Origin: a virus
DNA: 64,000 bases
Reading direction: 5' to 3' (one strand)
IMG/VR virus record: IMGVR_UViG_3300015171_000002
Span: 1-64,000 of that record
In this document: one piece after another, positions 35,978 to 45,011 of the stretch
How positions within the stretch are numbered: the first letter of the stretch is position 1
Layout of the letters: each line of letters starts with the position of its first letter
Translations under genes and position numbers: made by a program
The notes under the pieces: generated by a model
Database searches by the model: none
What the model saw: only the letters and a program-made list of their open reading frames with translations
What the model was told of the DNA's origin: nothing

Positions 35978-37246
35978 ATGGCAAATCTTTCAATTGAAAG
36001 TGAATTTATTTCAGATATCATTTCTGGAAAGTTAAGTATAGATGCAATTAATAAAACTAATTTCGAGCCTAATTATTTAGAATATAATGGTGAAATATAT
36101 GAATGGTTATTCGATTATGTGAATCTAAATTCTGAATTACCAACTCTAGAATTAGTTCAAACCAGATATCCAGAATTTAGATTTATTGAAACAAAAAATA
36201 ATCCAGACCAATTAATAGACGCTATTAGAAAAAATAGTGAATTAGATCGTTTTAAATCAGCAGTTACTAAATCAAGTACTTTACTTCAGAATTCAGGTAG
36301 TGTAGATGTTGCCAGAAATTATCTAACCACTGAATTAGAAAAATTCAATGGCAATACAGAACAAGACGTATTCGACTTATCTAAAGAAGATGATTCTAAC
36401 ATTGTTTTTGAAATATATAAAGAAAAATTAGCTAAAATAGAATCTGGTGAAAAGATATTCATTCCTAGTGGCTTAGGTAAGGAAATGGATAACTGGTTAA
36501 ATGGTGGCTGGCGGGGGGGTGATCTAATAGGTGTATTGGCCCCATTGGGTACTGGTAAATCATGGTTATCTATGCTTTTTGCCAGTTCAGCTATGAAGAA
36601 TAAATTCAGTCCTTTTATTCTGGCCCTAGAAGGTACATTAGAAAAGGAAAGTTATCGAAGTATTACTACTCTAGCCGGAACACCTAATTCTGATTTACAT
36701 ACAGCTATGTTACCAGAATTAGATTTTGCTAAGGCATTAGTTCAGATTAGAAATATTGCACAAGAAACAGGTACACATTATTATCTAGCTCTACATGGAA
36801 CAAGAGAAGTTTATACTCCATCTGTTTTTAGACAAAAACTAATCAAATATAAACCCGGTCTAGCCATTGTGGATTATTTATCCCTGATGGCTCTTAGTCA
36901 AAAGGTTGGAGCAGATGATTGGGCAGAATTTTCTGCTATCTCTAAATCACTGAAAAGAATTGCAGTAAGTTTAGAAATACCAGTAATTGCTACTCTACAA
37001 GGTAATCGGGCATCATTAACTAAAGATAGTTTGGATGCTAACGATAGTTCCTATTTTGGTATCTTACGAGATTTTGATATCGTTTTAGGGTTGGCTAAAG
37101 TAAAAGGTAAGAAATTTATCCTTAGAATAAACAGTGTCAAAGGACGTGATCAAGAAGATGTATTCGATGGATACTACAGAACGGATTGGAATACGGGAAA
37201 AACCGAGTTTGCCGGTGCGGTAGATGAGAACGAAGGAACTTTCTAA
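35978..37246 (+). CDS. DnaB-like replicative helicase
   Basis: 422 residues. RecA-like domain with Walker A APLGTGKSW at 188-196, Walker B LAIVDYLSLM near 295-304 and IPVIATLQGNRAS (motif H4-like). The N-terminal ~150 residues are a helical domain corresponding to the DnaB N-domain, with a linker. ATP-driven 5'-3' unwinding at the phage fork is expected. Followed with no gap by the primase. Confidence 0.88.
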   Translation: MANLSIESEFISDIISGKLSIDAINKTNFEPNYLEYNGEIYEWLFDYVNLNSELPTLELVQTRYPEFRFIETKNNPDQLIDAIRKNSELDRFKSAVTKSSTLLQNSGSVDVARNYLTTELEKFNGNTEQDVFDLSKEDDSNIVFEIYKEKLAKIESGEKIFIPSGLGKEMDNWLNGGWRGGDLIGVLAPLGTGKSWLSMLFASSAMKNKFSPFILALEGTLEKESYRSITTLAGTPNSDLHTAMLPELDFAKALVQIRNIAQETGTHYYLALHGTREVYTPSVFRQKLIKYKPGLAIVDYLSLMALSQKVGADDWAEFSAISKSLKRIAVSLEIPVIATLQGNRASLTKDSLDANDSSYFGILRDFDIVLGLAKVKGKKFILRINSVKGRDQEDVFDGYYRTDWNTGKTEFAGAVDENEGTF

Positions 37247-38128
37247 ATGGATGAACAGATATTGGAATTGGTCAAATTACTAAAAATCGACAAATATCAA
37301 ATCCGGGGAAATGAAATCAAAACGCTTTGTCTCAATCCAGAACACGATGATCATAATTTAGGAAATTTCTCCATCAACCTAAATAATGGAATGTTTTTCT
37401 GTTTCGCATGTGGTTACAAAGGCAGTATCGTTTATTTACTTTCAGAAAATGGCACAAAATATACCAAAGCTATTAGAATATGGAATCAGTTACGGAAAGT
37501 AAAAGAATTATACATTCCAGCACTACCAGTAGATAAATATATTATCGCAGCCTATAAAAGAAATGGAATATCTCAATATGCCCTAGATAGAGTAGGAGAT
37601 GAAAACTTACTAAAGGAATATGATGTTTATTCTGATAATTGGGGTAATCCAGTCTTTTTAACTAAGAATTTTAGGGGACAGTATACATCGGTTTGGGTTA
37701 GAGAAAATGGTAAATATTTCTTAGTTGAGCCATTAACCGCTAGACGAGATGGCTGTATTTTTGGAGAACATTTACAAGAAACTGAATATTGTTATCTTTC
37801 AGAAGGGCCATTTGATAGTATGAAATTGCGAAAAGTAACAGGCCAAAAATGTATAGCAGGTTTTGGAACATATTTATCAAAAGCACAAATATCAAAAATA
37901 AATAAAATAGATAATCTAGTTTTATTTTTCGATGGTGATAATGCCGGTCGCAATGCTAGAAATAGATTATTCAAAATATTAGAAAATAAACATGATATTT
38001 TTTTAACTGGTAAATTTATAGGTGATCCAGATGAATTATCAGATGAAGAAATAAAAAATGTTTTGAAAAGAAAATTATCAAACATAGAATATAAATTTTA
38101 TGGAGCTAACAGATGCAAAAATTCATAG
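37247..38128 (+). CDS. DnaG-like primase
   Basis: 293 residues. Zinc-binding C28, H33, C52, C55 (CLNPEH ... FCFACGYKGS) and a Toprim domain with SEGPFDS at 185-191 and FFDGDNAG at 227-234, the metal-binding Glu and Asp-x-Asp. It lacks the C-terminal helicase-binding domain of bacterial DnaG, as usual in phages. Starts directly after the helicase stop. Confidence 0.88.
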   Translation: MDEQILELVKLLKIDKYQIRGNEIKTLCLNPEHDDHNLGNFSINLNNGMFFCFACGYKGSIVYLLSENGTKYTKAIRIWNQLRKVKELYIPALPVDKYIIAAYKRNGISQYALDRVGDENLLKEYDVYSDNWGNPVFLTKNFRGQYTSVWVRENGKYFLVEPLTARRDGCIFGEHLQETEYCYLSEGPFDSMKLRKVTGQKCIAGFGTYLSKAQISKINKIDNLVLFFDGDNAGRNARNRLFKILENKHDIFLTGKFIGDPDELSDEEIKNVLKRKLSNIEYKFYGANRCKNS

Positions 38129-38355
38129 ATTTAACCGGTTTATGACTATCGGGGTTTGTAGCAAATAAAATAATGGCTTAATCGATAATAAAATATGCGA
38201 AATACAGCACACTTTTTGAGGTCGATTTTTCAAAAACGGCCCTAGAATAAAATAGGGGTACAAACATACGTTTTCAACATTTTGGATTATTCTAGACCGT
38301 CCTAGAGCCTTTTTCGGGATAGCGGAATAATAAAATTAATAAAAAAGGAATATAA
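38129..38355. other. 227-bp gap with G-rich and CCTAGA repeats, possible origin
   Basis: No gene. Contains TATCGGGGTTTG, AATAGGGGTACA and several copies of CCTAGA/TCTAGA (CCCTAGAA, TTCTAGAC, TCCTAGAG), partly in inverted orientation. It lies straight after helicase and primase. It could be a replication origin or an upstream regulatory region of the next gene; nothing decisive is seen. AAAAAAGGAATATAA at its end is the ribosome site of the next gene. Confidence 0.35.
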
Positions 38356-38856
38356 ATGCAATCAAGATTATTAGTAAGTGGATTTGATAGAAGTGCCAAT
38401 AGTGAAGTAGCTAAATATTTAGCTAAAGAAAAGGATAATGCTATGGTTCTTTCTGAACATGAGTTTCAGAAAGCTATAGAATGTCCGGATAAAAGACAGG
38501 CTAGGTACGGTTGGCTTAATACAGTCGTAGATATGGAGAGAATGTACCATCAAGATATTATAGTTCTATGGTTTAGTAAAAATGATAAGAAAAAGATTAG
38601 AGAACAAAATCCAGATAATAAAACATTATTAGGTTATTGTAATGAATTATTGTTTACACCTTATTCTAACAAACTGATGAATACTATAAGAACACATATC
38701 TACTTTGTAGATATTTCACAACGGGTTAGATTATCTGATACAGCGGATATTATAAACAATAATCTAGGTAAAGAAGATATAGCTACATTTGAAGCTGAAG
38801 ATACAATAATCTGGTCTTACCCCTATGAAATTCTAGAACTGGTTAGAAATGATTAG
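38356..38856 (+). CDS. Unrecognised 166-residue protein
   Basis: Alternating strands and helices (LLVSGFDRSANSEVAKYLAK, DIIVLWFSKNDKKKIREQNP, THIYFVDISQRVRLSD) reminiscent of a P-loop-free Rossmann-like fold, without a known motif. Its stop codon TAG is the first triplet of a TAGTAC palindrome. Sits between replication genes and the two Gln tRNAs. Confidence 0.55.
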   Translation: MQSRLLVSGFDRSANSEVAKYLAKEKDNAMVLSEHEFQKAIECPDKRQARYGWLNTVVDMERMYHQDIIVLWFSKNDKKKIREQNPDNKTLLGYCNELLFTPYSNKLMNTIRTHIYFVDISQRVRLSDTADIINNNLGKEDIATFEAEDTIIWSYPYEILELVRND

Positions 38857-38899
38857 TACCGGTGTACTATTTGACAAATTTCAAGAAATGTGGTATAAT
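38854..38899 (+). promoter_or_regulatory. Palindrome-associated promoter for Gln tRNAs
   Basis: TAGTAC-CGGT-GTACTA 38854-38869; TTGACA 38871-38876; 17 bp; TATAAT 38894-38899 with TGTGG. The TAG is the stop of the upstream gene. Predicted start near 38906, six bases before the first tRNA. Confidence 0.88.
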
Positions 38900-38911
38900 A
38901 TATGAAATTAT

Positions 38912-38982
38912 TGGCTTGTGGTGTAACCGTAACATTTTTCTCTCTGAAAGAAAAGTTTTTGGTGCAAGTCCAGACAGGCCAG
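38912..38982 (+). tRNA. tRNA-Gln(CTG)
   Basis: Acceptor TGGCTTG / CAGGCCA with discriminator G; U1-A72 as in other Gln tRNAs. Anticodon arm TTTCT-CTCTGAA-AGAAA; T-arm TTTGG-TGCAAGT-CCAGA. The D-loop lacks the GG pair and the stem has a G-U, so it is a divergent tRNA. No CCA encoded. Confidence 0.72.
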
Positions 38983-38986
38983 CTAT

Positions 38987-39058
38987 AACGGTGTCGTCCA
39001 AAGGTTAAGACTAATGGCTTTGACCCATAGAATAGACGTTCGAATCGTTTCACCGTTG
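38987..39058 (+). tRNA. tRNA-Gln(TTG)
   Basis: Perfect acceptor AACGGTG / CACCGTT, discriminator G, D-stem GTC/GAC, anticodon loop CTTTGAC on an ATGG/CCAT stem, T-arm AGACG-TTCGAAT-CGTTT. Four bases after the first Gln tRNA, same transcript. Confidence 0.85.
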
Positions 39059-39063
39059 CTATA

Positions 39064-39103
39064 CTCTAGGTGTATCATTATTGGTACATCCTAGAGCTTT
39101 TTT
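39064..39103 (+). terminator. Rho-independent terminator after Gln tRNAs
   Basis: CTCTAGG-TGTA / TACA-TCCTAGAG stem with one bulge, then a run of T. Closes the two-tRNA transcript. Confidence 0.9.
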
Positions 39104-39132
39104 ATACGAAAAATTTTGCCAGTAGTAAGCAG

Positions 39133-39177
39133 TAGTACCAACATCCTATTGACAAGTTTTTAAAAAAATGAGAGAAT
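39133..39177 (+). promoter_or_regulatory. Palindrome-associated promoter
   Basis: TAGTAC-CAAC-ATCCTA 39133-39148 (two mismatches), TTGACA 39149-39154, 17 bp, GAGAAT 39172-39177 as a weak -10. About 120 nt of leader precedes the DNA methylase gene. Confidence 0.55.
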
Positions 39178-39265
39178 TGAAAAATGGATAATTGAAAGGG
39201 ACGTGGTAGGGTGGGTTTAATAGAGTCTATATTAATTAAACTTCTTAAATATATAGGTATATGGT

Positions 39266-39301
39266 ATGAAGATATGTAAATCATGTGGAGAAAATAAATA
39301 A
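39266..39301 (+). CDS. Possible 11-residue CxxC micropeptide
   Basis: MKICKSCGENK, overlapping the methylase ATG as TAATG. It has a CxxC pair but no clear ribosome site; it may be an upstream coupling peptide or chance. Confidence 0.25.
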   Translation: MKICKSCGENK

Positions 39302-40074
39302 TGTATACAGATTATATAACATGGGGTGATTGTCTAAATGTTATGGCAGTTCTACCAGATAATTCTATAGATTGTATTCTCTGCGATTTGCCTTATTCTA
39401 TTACTGGATTTAAATGGGATAGTATTATTCCTTTTGATAAGTTATGGGAACAATATATCAGAATAATCAAAGATAATGGAGCCATAGTACTCAATTCTAT
39501 TCAACCCTTTACCAGTAAACTTATATTATCTAATCCTGAAATGTATAGATATTCTTATGTATGGGATAAGGGTAGAGCATCTAATTTTATGAGTGCCAAA
39601 GTAAAACCGCTCATCAGAACAGAAGATATATGTGTTTTCAGTAAGGCAACTGCTAATTCTATGTCGTCTGTCAAAATGAAATATTATCCACAAGGATTAG
39701 TTAGAGTAGATAAAAAAGTAAAGAATGGTAAAAATGTCGGTGGTCAAGTAGCTGTAGCTAAACAAGCTGTTTATACACAAGGCAAAGAATATATTCAAGA
39801 ATTTACTAATTATCCTAATAATATAATACAAATAGTGAATGACAGTAATCCACTACACCCAACTCAAAAACCGATAGCTTTATGTGAGTATCTAATAAAG
39901 ACTTATACTCAAGAAGGTGAAATAGTTTTAGACAATTGTTGTGGTTCTGGTACAACCTGTTTAGCCGCTAAAAATACTGGTCGTCATTATATTGGTATAG
40001 AAAAAGATGAAAATTATTTCAATATAGCAAAAAATAGATTAGAAAATGATTACAGGAACTTACTACGGTACTAA
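39301..40074 (+). CDS. DNA adenine N6 (or N4-cytosine) methyltransferase
   Basis: 257 residues with DLPY at 29-32 (motif IV) before the SAM site DNCCGSGTT at 211-219, i.e. beta-class order, and HPTQKP at 186-191. Such DLPY enzymes usually methylate adenine. A second methylase of DPPY type is encoded at 57821. Probably protects phage DNA from host restriction or regulates it. Confidence 0.87.
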   Translation: MYTDYITWGDCLNVMAVLPDNSIDCILCDLPYSITGFKWDSIIPFDKLWEQYIRIIKDNGAIVLNSIQPFTSKLILSNPEMYRYSYVWDKGRASNFMSAKVKPLIRTEDICVFSKATANSMSSVKMKYYPQGLVRVDKKVKNGKNVGGQVAVAKQAVYTQGKEYIQEFTNYPNNIIQIVNDSNPLHPTQKPIALCEYLIKTYTQEGEIVLDNCCGSGTTCLAAKNTGRHYIGIEKDENYFNIAKNRLENDYRNLLRY

Positions 40075-40110
40075 AGTACTATGGAAAATTATAGAGTCTT
40101 GTGGTATGAT
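40066..40110 (+). promoter_or_regulatory. Palindrome-associated promoter, leaderless type
   Basis: CGGTAC-TAAA-GTACTA 40066-40081, overlapping the end of the methylase gene; weak -35 TGGAAA 40082-40087; 17 bp; TATGAT 40105-40110 with TGTGG. ATG 40117 is 6 nt after the -10. Confidence 0.65.
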
Positions 40111-40116
40111 TTTATT

Positions 40117-40380
40117 ATGACTAAAACTAAAAGCACTATAATGATGGAGAATTCCATCAGAACTAAGGTATATCTAGCCGGTCTTATTGAAGAAAATAAA
40201 GTAAGTGTACCTTTAGATTTATGGTTTGATCTTGCTATAATTCTTGGTAAATATACTCCGATCTGGCTAAAACCAGATATGAAAGATAAGAATAATGTCA
40301 GAATGTGGAATCTATTAACACATGATAGTCAAGAAAGAGAATATATCGGAACAGGATTAGACGCAGATGAAAAACCTTGA
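40117..40380 (+). CDS. Unrecognised 87-residue protein, probably leaderless
   Basis: MTKTKSTIMMENSIRTKVYL continuing AGLIEENKVSVPLDLWFDLA. ATG 40117 is chosen because it coincides with the predicted transcription start; the longer frame from 40081 would place codons inside the promoter. Overlaps the nucleotidyltransferase start by 14 nt. Confidence 0.55.
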   Translation: MTKTKSTIMMENSIRTKVYLAGLIEENKVSVPLDLWFDLAIILGKYTPIWLKPDMKDKNNVRMWNLLTHDSQEREYIGTGLDADEKP

Positions 40381-41239
40381 TATAATATTTGAAACCAATG
40401 GGGGTAGTTATTTATATGGAACTAACCTGCCTAGTAGTGATTTAGATAGGCGTGGTGTTTGTATGGAGCCGCGTCAGGCTTTATTAGGTCTTTCTCCATT
40501 TGAACAATTCGAGGATAATTCAAATGATCAGGATAGAGTAATCTATGGATTACGTAAATTTACTACTCTAGCATTGGGTCAAAATCCTAATATTGTAGAA
40601 TTATTATATGCACCATTAGAATTAGATAATTTATTAGTTACTAAGGAATGGATGAATCTGGTTATGTACCGAGAATTATTCTTATCTCGGAAAGTAGCCG
40701 ATACATTTGTTGGTTATGCAGTTTCTCAACTAAAGCGTATGGAAACTCATTATCGTTGGATGACAATAGACCCTCCCGAAAAACCCGATCCAATGGATTA
40801 TGGTCGAGTTTTAGAAAAGAAATTTGGAGTAGAAACAGCCGTTTGGATAAATTCTAATTTACGAAATGAGTATGATAATAAACTGAAAGCATGGCAACAA
40901 TATAATATTTGGATAGATAATCGAAACATTGCACGTCATAATTTAGAAGAAGAATATGGATATGATACTAAAAATGCTATGCATCTGGTTAGATTATTAC
41001 AGCAAGGTGAAGAACTTCTAAAAACTGGTTTTCTTAAATTACCACGTCCAAATGCTAGAGAATTATTAGATATTAGACGTGGTTCGATGAAATATGAAGA
41101 AGTTATCAAATATATGGAAACTAAAAAAATAGAATTAGATGAACTAAAAAAGGTTTCTGTTTTACCTGAAAAACCAGATTTTAATAAAGTAGAAAATTTA
41201 ATAATGAATATTAATGAAGATTATCTACGGGGAAAATAA
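40367..41239 (+). CDS. RlaP/COG3541-type nucleotidyltransferase
   Basis: 290 residues. GGSYLYGTNLPSSDLDRRG at 12-30 is the polymerase-beta-type GS...D-x-D active site as found in the predicted nucleotidyltransferases of COG3541 (RlaP), which comparative genomics links to RNA ligase and repair operons. The rest is helical (RHNLEEEYGYDTKNAMHLVR, typical of this family). In this phage a kinase-phosphatase and Ro60 are also present, so a role in RNA end repair is plausible. Confidence 0.8.
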   Translation: MKNLDIIFETNGGSYLYGTNLPSSDLDRRGVCMEPRQALLGLSPFEQFEDNSNDQDRVIYGLRKFTTLALGQNPNIVELLYAPLELDNLLVTKEWMNLVMYRELFLSRKVADTFVGYAVSQLKRMETHYRWMTIDPPEKPDPMDYGRVLEKKFGVETAVWINSNLRNEYDNKLKAWQQYNIWIDNRNIARHNLEEEYGYDTKNAMHLVRLLQQGEELLKTGFLKLPRPNARELLDIRRGSMKYEEVIKYMETKKIELDELKKVSVLPEKPDFNKVENLIMNINEDYLRGK

Positions 41240-41260
41240 AATATGAAAATAGGAGTAAAC

Positions 41261-41695
41261 ATGACAGGTACTAATATTGAAGATTGGGCAGGGAGTGAGC
41301 AATATCTAGCAGAATTTGAAGATGTTTGGGATGATTATCGTCATATGGTAAGTCGTGGTATTACTACATATTCGGATATTCAAGTACGAGATTTATTTCA
41401 AAAATTATCAATAATTACTGCTCATTCTGAAATGCGCTTATCGGTGGTTGAAGCCAAGAGGGATGCGGCTAAACTTAGTTTATCTTTAACACAAGGAATT
41501 TTATTGAGACGATATACCAATGGTGCTATGAATAAACGTATGGCAGAAGTAGCCGGAGATACTGACTATGAAATAGAACTAAAAAAATATAGTGATTGTG
41601 AAGATGATGTAACAATTGCTAAGGGAAGTACTAAGGCTAGTAGTACTGCCGCCAATGCTTTATCACGCGAGATTTCATCCCGTTTAAAGAATTAG
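41261..41695 (+). CDS. Helical 144-residue protein
   Basis: Start taken at ATG 41261, which has AGGAG 7 nt upstream; an in-frame ATG at 41243 has none. Mostly helix (DIQVRDLFQKLSIITAHSEM, RLSVVEAKRDAAKLSLSLTQ), no family recognised. The TAG stop starts the next palindrome. Between the nucleotidyltransferase and SSB genes, so a recombination/repair accessory is possible. Confidence 0.55.
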   Translation: MTGTNIEDWAGSEQYLAEFEDVWDDYRHMVSRGITTYSDIQVRDLFQKLSIITAHSEMRLSVVEAKRDAAKLSLSLTQGILLRRYTNGAMNKRMAEVAGDTDYEIELKKYSDCEDDVTIAKGSTKASSTAANALSREISSRLKN

Positions 41696-41738
41696 TACCA
41701 GAGTACTGCTTGACAAATTTCAAAAAATGTGGTATAGT
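41693..41738 (+). promoter_or_regulatory. Palindrome-associated promoter for SSB
   Basis: TAGTAC-CAGA-GTACTG 41693-41708, TTGACA 41710-41715, 17 bp, TATAGT 41733-41738 with TGTGG. Nearly identical to the Gln tRNA promoter over the -35 to -10 region (both contain TTGACAAATTTCAA). About 75 nt of leader. Confidence 0.85.
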
Positions 41739-41815
41739 ATTTTCAATTCAATAGCCTAACCAGCACACGATAAAAATTGAGTCGGTAACTCATAATATAA
41801 GAAAAGGATAAAAGA

Positions 41816-42517
41816 ATGAGCGAATTATTTGGAACTAAGAAATTAGAATTTGGGCCAGTTTTGAGTAGTGGATTAGCACCGTGGGTTCACGAATTAAAAC
41901 CTAAAAGTGGTGATAATTATAAATTTGTACCACTACATTCTCTAGAAGAATCAATGTCACTTTGGGTACATCGTCAACAGGTTAAATATGATGGTGGATT
42001 TAAATATGTTGTTTCTGGAAAGAAACTTGATCCGGCAGTAGAATCACCATTTGATAATGATCCTCGTAAGGAAGTAAATGGTATCAAGCCACTTTATTAC
42101 ATGTTAGTTTTTGTAACAAGTGGAAATGATGCTCTAAAAGGTCATGTTGGATATCTAGAACTACGTCAGAATCTAAAGAAACGTGATGGTACATATGATA
42201 GAATGGCAAAGTATGAAGATGATAGTGAAAGTCATTCCGTAAAAGGTATTAAATGTTCGCTATCAAGAAATGGTAGTGGATTAAATGATACTGTTTACGA
42301 ATCAAGTATTACCGACCCTTATAAATTCACTAAAGCAGATCAGGAAGTTATTGACAGAGAAGTGCCTGAACTGGTAACACATCTAAAGAGTCTATATATC
42401 AAACCCTGGACTACTGAAGAATTTACTAGAATTTATAATGCTGGTATTGTAAACAGTGTAGCACCTAAATCAACTGCCCCACTAGCAGAATTTAGTGCTG
42501 ATGAGATACCATTTTAA
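41816..42517 (+). CDS. Single-stranded DNA-binding protein
   Basis: 233 residues. The acidic C-terminus ending SADEIPF matches the SSB tail (DDDIPF) that recruits replication and repair partners. The body (HELKPKSGDNYKFVPLHSLE, YMLVFVTSGNDALKGHVGYL, KGIKCSLSRNG) fits the large phage SSBs of gp32 type rather than the short bacterial OB type. Single gene with own promoter and terminator, just before DNA polymerase. Confidence 0.78.
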   Translation: MSELFGTKKLEFGPVLSSGLAPWVHELKPKSGDNYKFVPLHSLEESMSLWVHRQQVKYDGGFKYVVSGKKLDPAVESPFDNDPRKEVNGIKPLYYMLVFVTSGNDALKGHVGYLELRQNLKKRDGTYDRMAKYEDDSESHSVKGIKCSLSRNGSGLNDTVYESSITDPYKFTKADQEVIDREVPELVTHLKSLYIKPWTTEEFTRIYNAGIVNSVAPKSTAPLAEFSADEIPF

Positions 42518-42539
42518 TAAGAAATAGAATAAAAAATTT

Positions 42540-42581
42540 ATAGAGTCTGGATAGTATAATGCTGTCCAGACTCTATATTTT
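42540..42581 (+). terminator. Rho-independent terminator after SSB
   Basis: TAGAGTCTGGA / TCCAGACTCTA perfect 11-bp stem with a 13-nt loop, then TATATTTTAT. Partial readthrough to the polymerase is possible as no promoter is seen after it. Confidence 0.88.
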
Positions 42582-42595
42582 ATAAGGATAATAAA

Positions 42596-45010
42596 ATGCT
42601 CGAAGATTTAGACTTAAAAGAAATTCAAAAGCGAAAATATATAGGGGGCTGGATTGACCATTCTGATATTTTCCTATGGTATCGTGAACAGGGACAGCGT
42701 AAAGTTGTTCGTATTCCAAATGTGCCAAAATATTTTTGTATTGATAGAGTCCAATTCGAAAAAGCAGATCGGGCATTATTCAAGAATTATAAACAAAGAG
42801 AATTATATACTAAAGGTGTAATTACAGGCCGTTATGCTTATGTCTATCCTAATATGGATTTATATAAATCTAATATGAATAGTTGGCTTACTGAAATGGA
42901 TAATGCTGGTTTGAAACCATTAGAAGCTGATCTTTCTAATCTACAACGATACATGATAGATAATAATATTCAGGTAGCTAGTCCAGCAGATGAGAATGGG
43001 CCTACTGTTGTCTATTTTGATATTGAAACCGATGACCGTCAAGATATGATTGAAATTGGTGGTGAACGTATAGTTTCAATGGCCTGGAAAGATGCTCATA
43101 CAGGAAAAGAATATTTCGAGCGTTTACAGGCTGATACTGATGAAGCCGAGAAAGATTTTCTAACTCGGATTTATACTGCCATTGTACAATATGATGTTAG
43201 GGTTGGTTATAATAACTATGGATTCGATGATCCTTATTTACAGCTAAGATTTGAACGATATCATATTGATTTAGATAAATGGAAACGTGTTGCCAGTTTG
43301 GATATTTTCAATATCTTTGAGAGACAGGGAACATATCGAAAATATGATGTTCGAAACAGAAAATTAGATACTATTGGTAAAGCCGTTCTAGGACGTGGTA
43401 AAATAGAACATACTGAAAAAATCTGGGAATTATGGACTAATCATCCTGATAAACTGGAAGAATATAATCTAGAAGATGTCAGACTAATTTATGATATGGA
43501 GAATATTTTAGGTAGTGTCAATTTAGTGCTTTCAGTTTGTTCCTTTGCTGGATTATTACATTCGCTAAATTATTCTCCCGCTAAAACGGTAGATACATTT
43601 CTTTTACGTTCTGCTCAAAAACGACGTAAAGATTTTGATTTTAGATATGGTACAAGTTATTACCGACCTGAACATATGTCAACTGGTAAATTTGGTGCAT
43701 TTAGCAGAAATGCATTACCAAGTGATAAGCGTAAAGGACGTAAAGAAATTCTTTTAGATGAATTTAATATTGAATATGAGCCGGTTTTAGGCGCTTTGGT
43801 TATGGAGGCTGACCCTGGATTATATAGAAATGTTTATGCTTTTGACTTCCAAAGCTTGTATCCGAATACTATTCGAGCATTTAATATTGGGCATGATACC
43901 TTAGTAGATGAAACTTTTACTGGAACTAAAAATCAAGCACCTAATGGTCAATATTATAGAACAGATATTATTTCTGGTATGTCAGAAGGTGTAACTTTTC
44001 TAATCAATAAAAGACGCGAAGTCAGGGCGGGAATGAAGTTAGAACGGGATGAAATTAGATTAAAGGCGTTAGATATTCTACAACGGGGAATAAAAGAATT
44101 AACTAATAGTTTCTATGGTGTAACTGCTCAATATGGTGGACGTTATTATTCTAAGGCAATTGCAGAAAGTATTACCAGTGGTGGACGTACTTTTCTACCC
44201 TTTGGAGATGAGTTTTATGCGTCAAGGGGGCATAAAATTGTTATTGGAGATACGGATAGTTTATATATTTCTATTCAGAATGATGCTGATCCCGAAGTAT
44301 TAAATAAACAATATATTGATGCATTATACGAAATGCTTAGACGAAAATATAATGTATTCAAGCCTGAATATTTACAGATGAGTTATGAAAAACGAATGGA
44401 AAGCGTCTTGATTATTGCCAAGAAATTATATTCAGCCTGGGTAGTTATGGAAGATGGCAAGTCTGTAGATGGGCATTTAGTAAATAAAGGCTTAATGATG
44501 TTGAAAGGAAACTTCCCGAAGTGGGCGAGTAATATCTGTTTGGAAATTCTAACAGACCTTTTATCACGAAAATATGAGAATGTAGATCATTATCTAAGAA
44601 TAATAAACCGAGAAAAAGATAAACTTGCGAATGGTAAAGTAGATTGGCATGGATTATTAATATCTGCTAGGATTGGTAAAGCTCTGAGTGAGTATCAAAA
44701 TGAAAATGCTTTATGTCATGTGCGTATAGCAAGACGCCTCGCCGCCAGTGGTAAATATATTCCGGCTTATTCCACAATATCTTATCTGATTACAGATGCG
44801 AGTGCCGACCCAATGGAAGGAATTGCCGACGATGAAGTTAATGAAAATTCTGAATATGACGCAACTTATTATTGGAATCAGATTCTCATTAAACAGTTGG
44901 AAAGTTTATTAAGTCCAGTATTCAAAGAGATAGATTGGGAAACAATTAAGTTTCCACGTTATTTGAAACGAACAAACTATTTCACACTTAAATCGAAAGT
45001 GAGTTTATAA
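42596..45010 (+). CDS. Family B DNA polymerase
   Basis: 804 residues with proofreading motifs FDIETDD 141-147 (Exo I), GYNNYGFDDPYL 204-215 (Exo II) and YNLEDVRLIYD 290-300 (Exo III), and polymerase motifs DFQSLYPNT 417-425 (A), NSFYG 504-508 (B) and GDTDSLY 551-557 (C). Acts at the phage fork with the helicase, primase and SSB. AAGGATAATAAA is its ribosome site. T4/RB69-like in order but shorter. Confidence 0.95.
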   Translation: MLEDLDLKEIQKRKYIGGWIDHSDIFLWYREQGQRKVVRIPNVPKYFCIDRVQFEKADRALFKNYKQRELYTKGVITGRYAYVYPNMDLYKSNMNSWLTEMDNAGLKPLEADLSNLQRYMIDNNIQVASPADENGPTVVYFDIETDDRQDMIEIGGERIVSMAWKDAHTGKEYFERLQADTDEAEKDFLTRIYTAIVQYDVRVGYNNYGFDDPYLQLRFERYHIDLDKWKRVASLDIFNIFERQGTYRKYDVRNRKLDTIGKAVLGRGKIEHTEKIWELWTNHPDKLEEYNLEDVRLIYDMENILGSVNLVLSVCSFAGLLHSLNYSPAKTVDTFLLRSAQKRRKDFDFRYGTSYYRPEHMSTGKFGAFSRNALPSDKRKGRKEILLDEFNIEYEPVLGALVMEADPGLYRNVYAFDFQSLYPNTIRAFNIGHDTLVDETFTGTKNQAPNGQYYRTDIISGMSEGVTFLINKRREVRAGMKLERDEIRLKALDILQRGIKELTNSFYGVTAQYGGRYYSKAIAESITSGGRTFLPFGDEFYASRGHKIVIGDTDSLYISIQNDADPEVLNKQYIDALYEMLRRKYNVFKPEYLQMSYEKRMESVLIIAKKLYSAWVVMEDGKSVDGHLVNKGLMMLKGNFPKWASNICLEILTDLLSRKYENVDHYLRIINREKDKLANGKVDWHGLLISARIGKALSEYQNENALCHVRIARRLAASGKYIPAYSTISYLITDASADPMEGIADDEVNENSEYDATYYWNQILIKQLESLLSPVFKEIDWETIKFPRYLKRTNYFTLKSKVSL

Positions 45011-45011
45011 A

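Noticed and set aside
38902-38988. 28-codon ORF starting at the -10 box of the Gln tRNA promoter
   Set aside because: It covers tRNA-Gln(CTG) entirely and begins before the expected transcription start.
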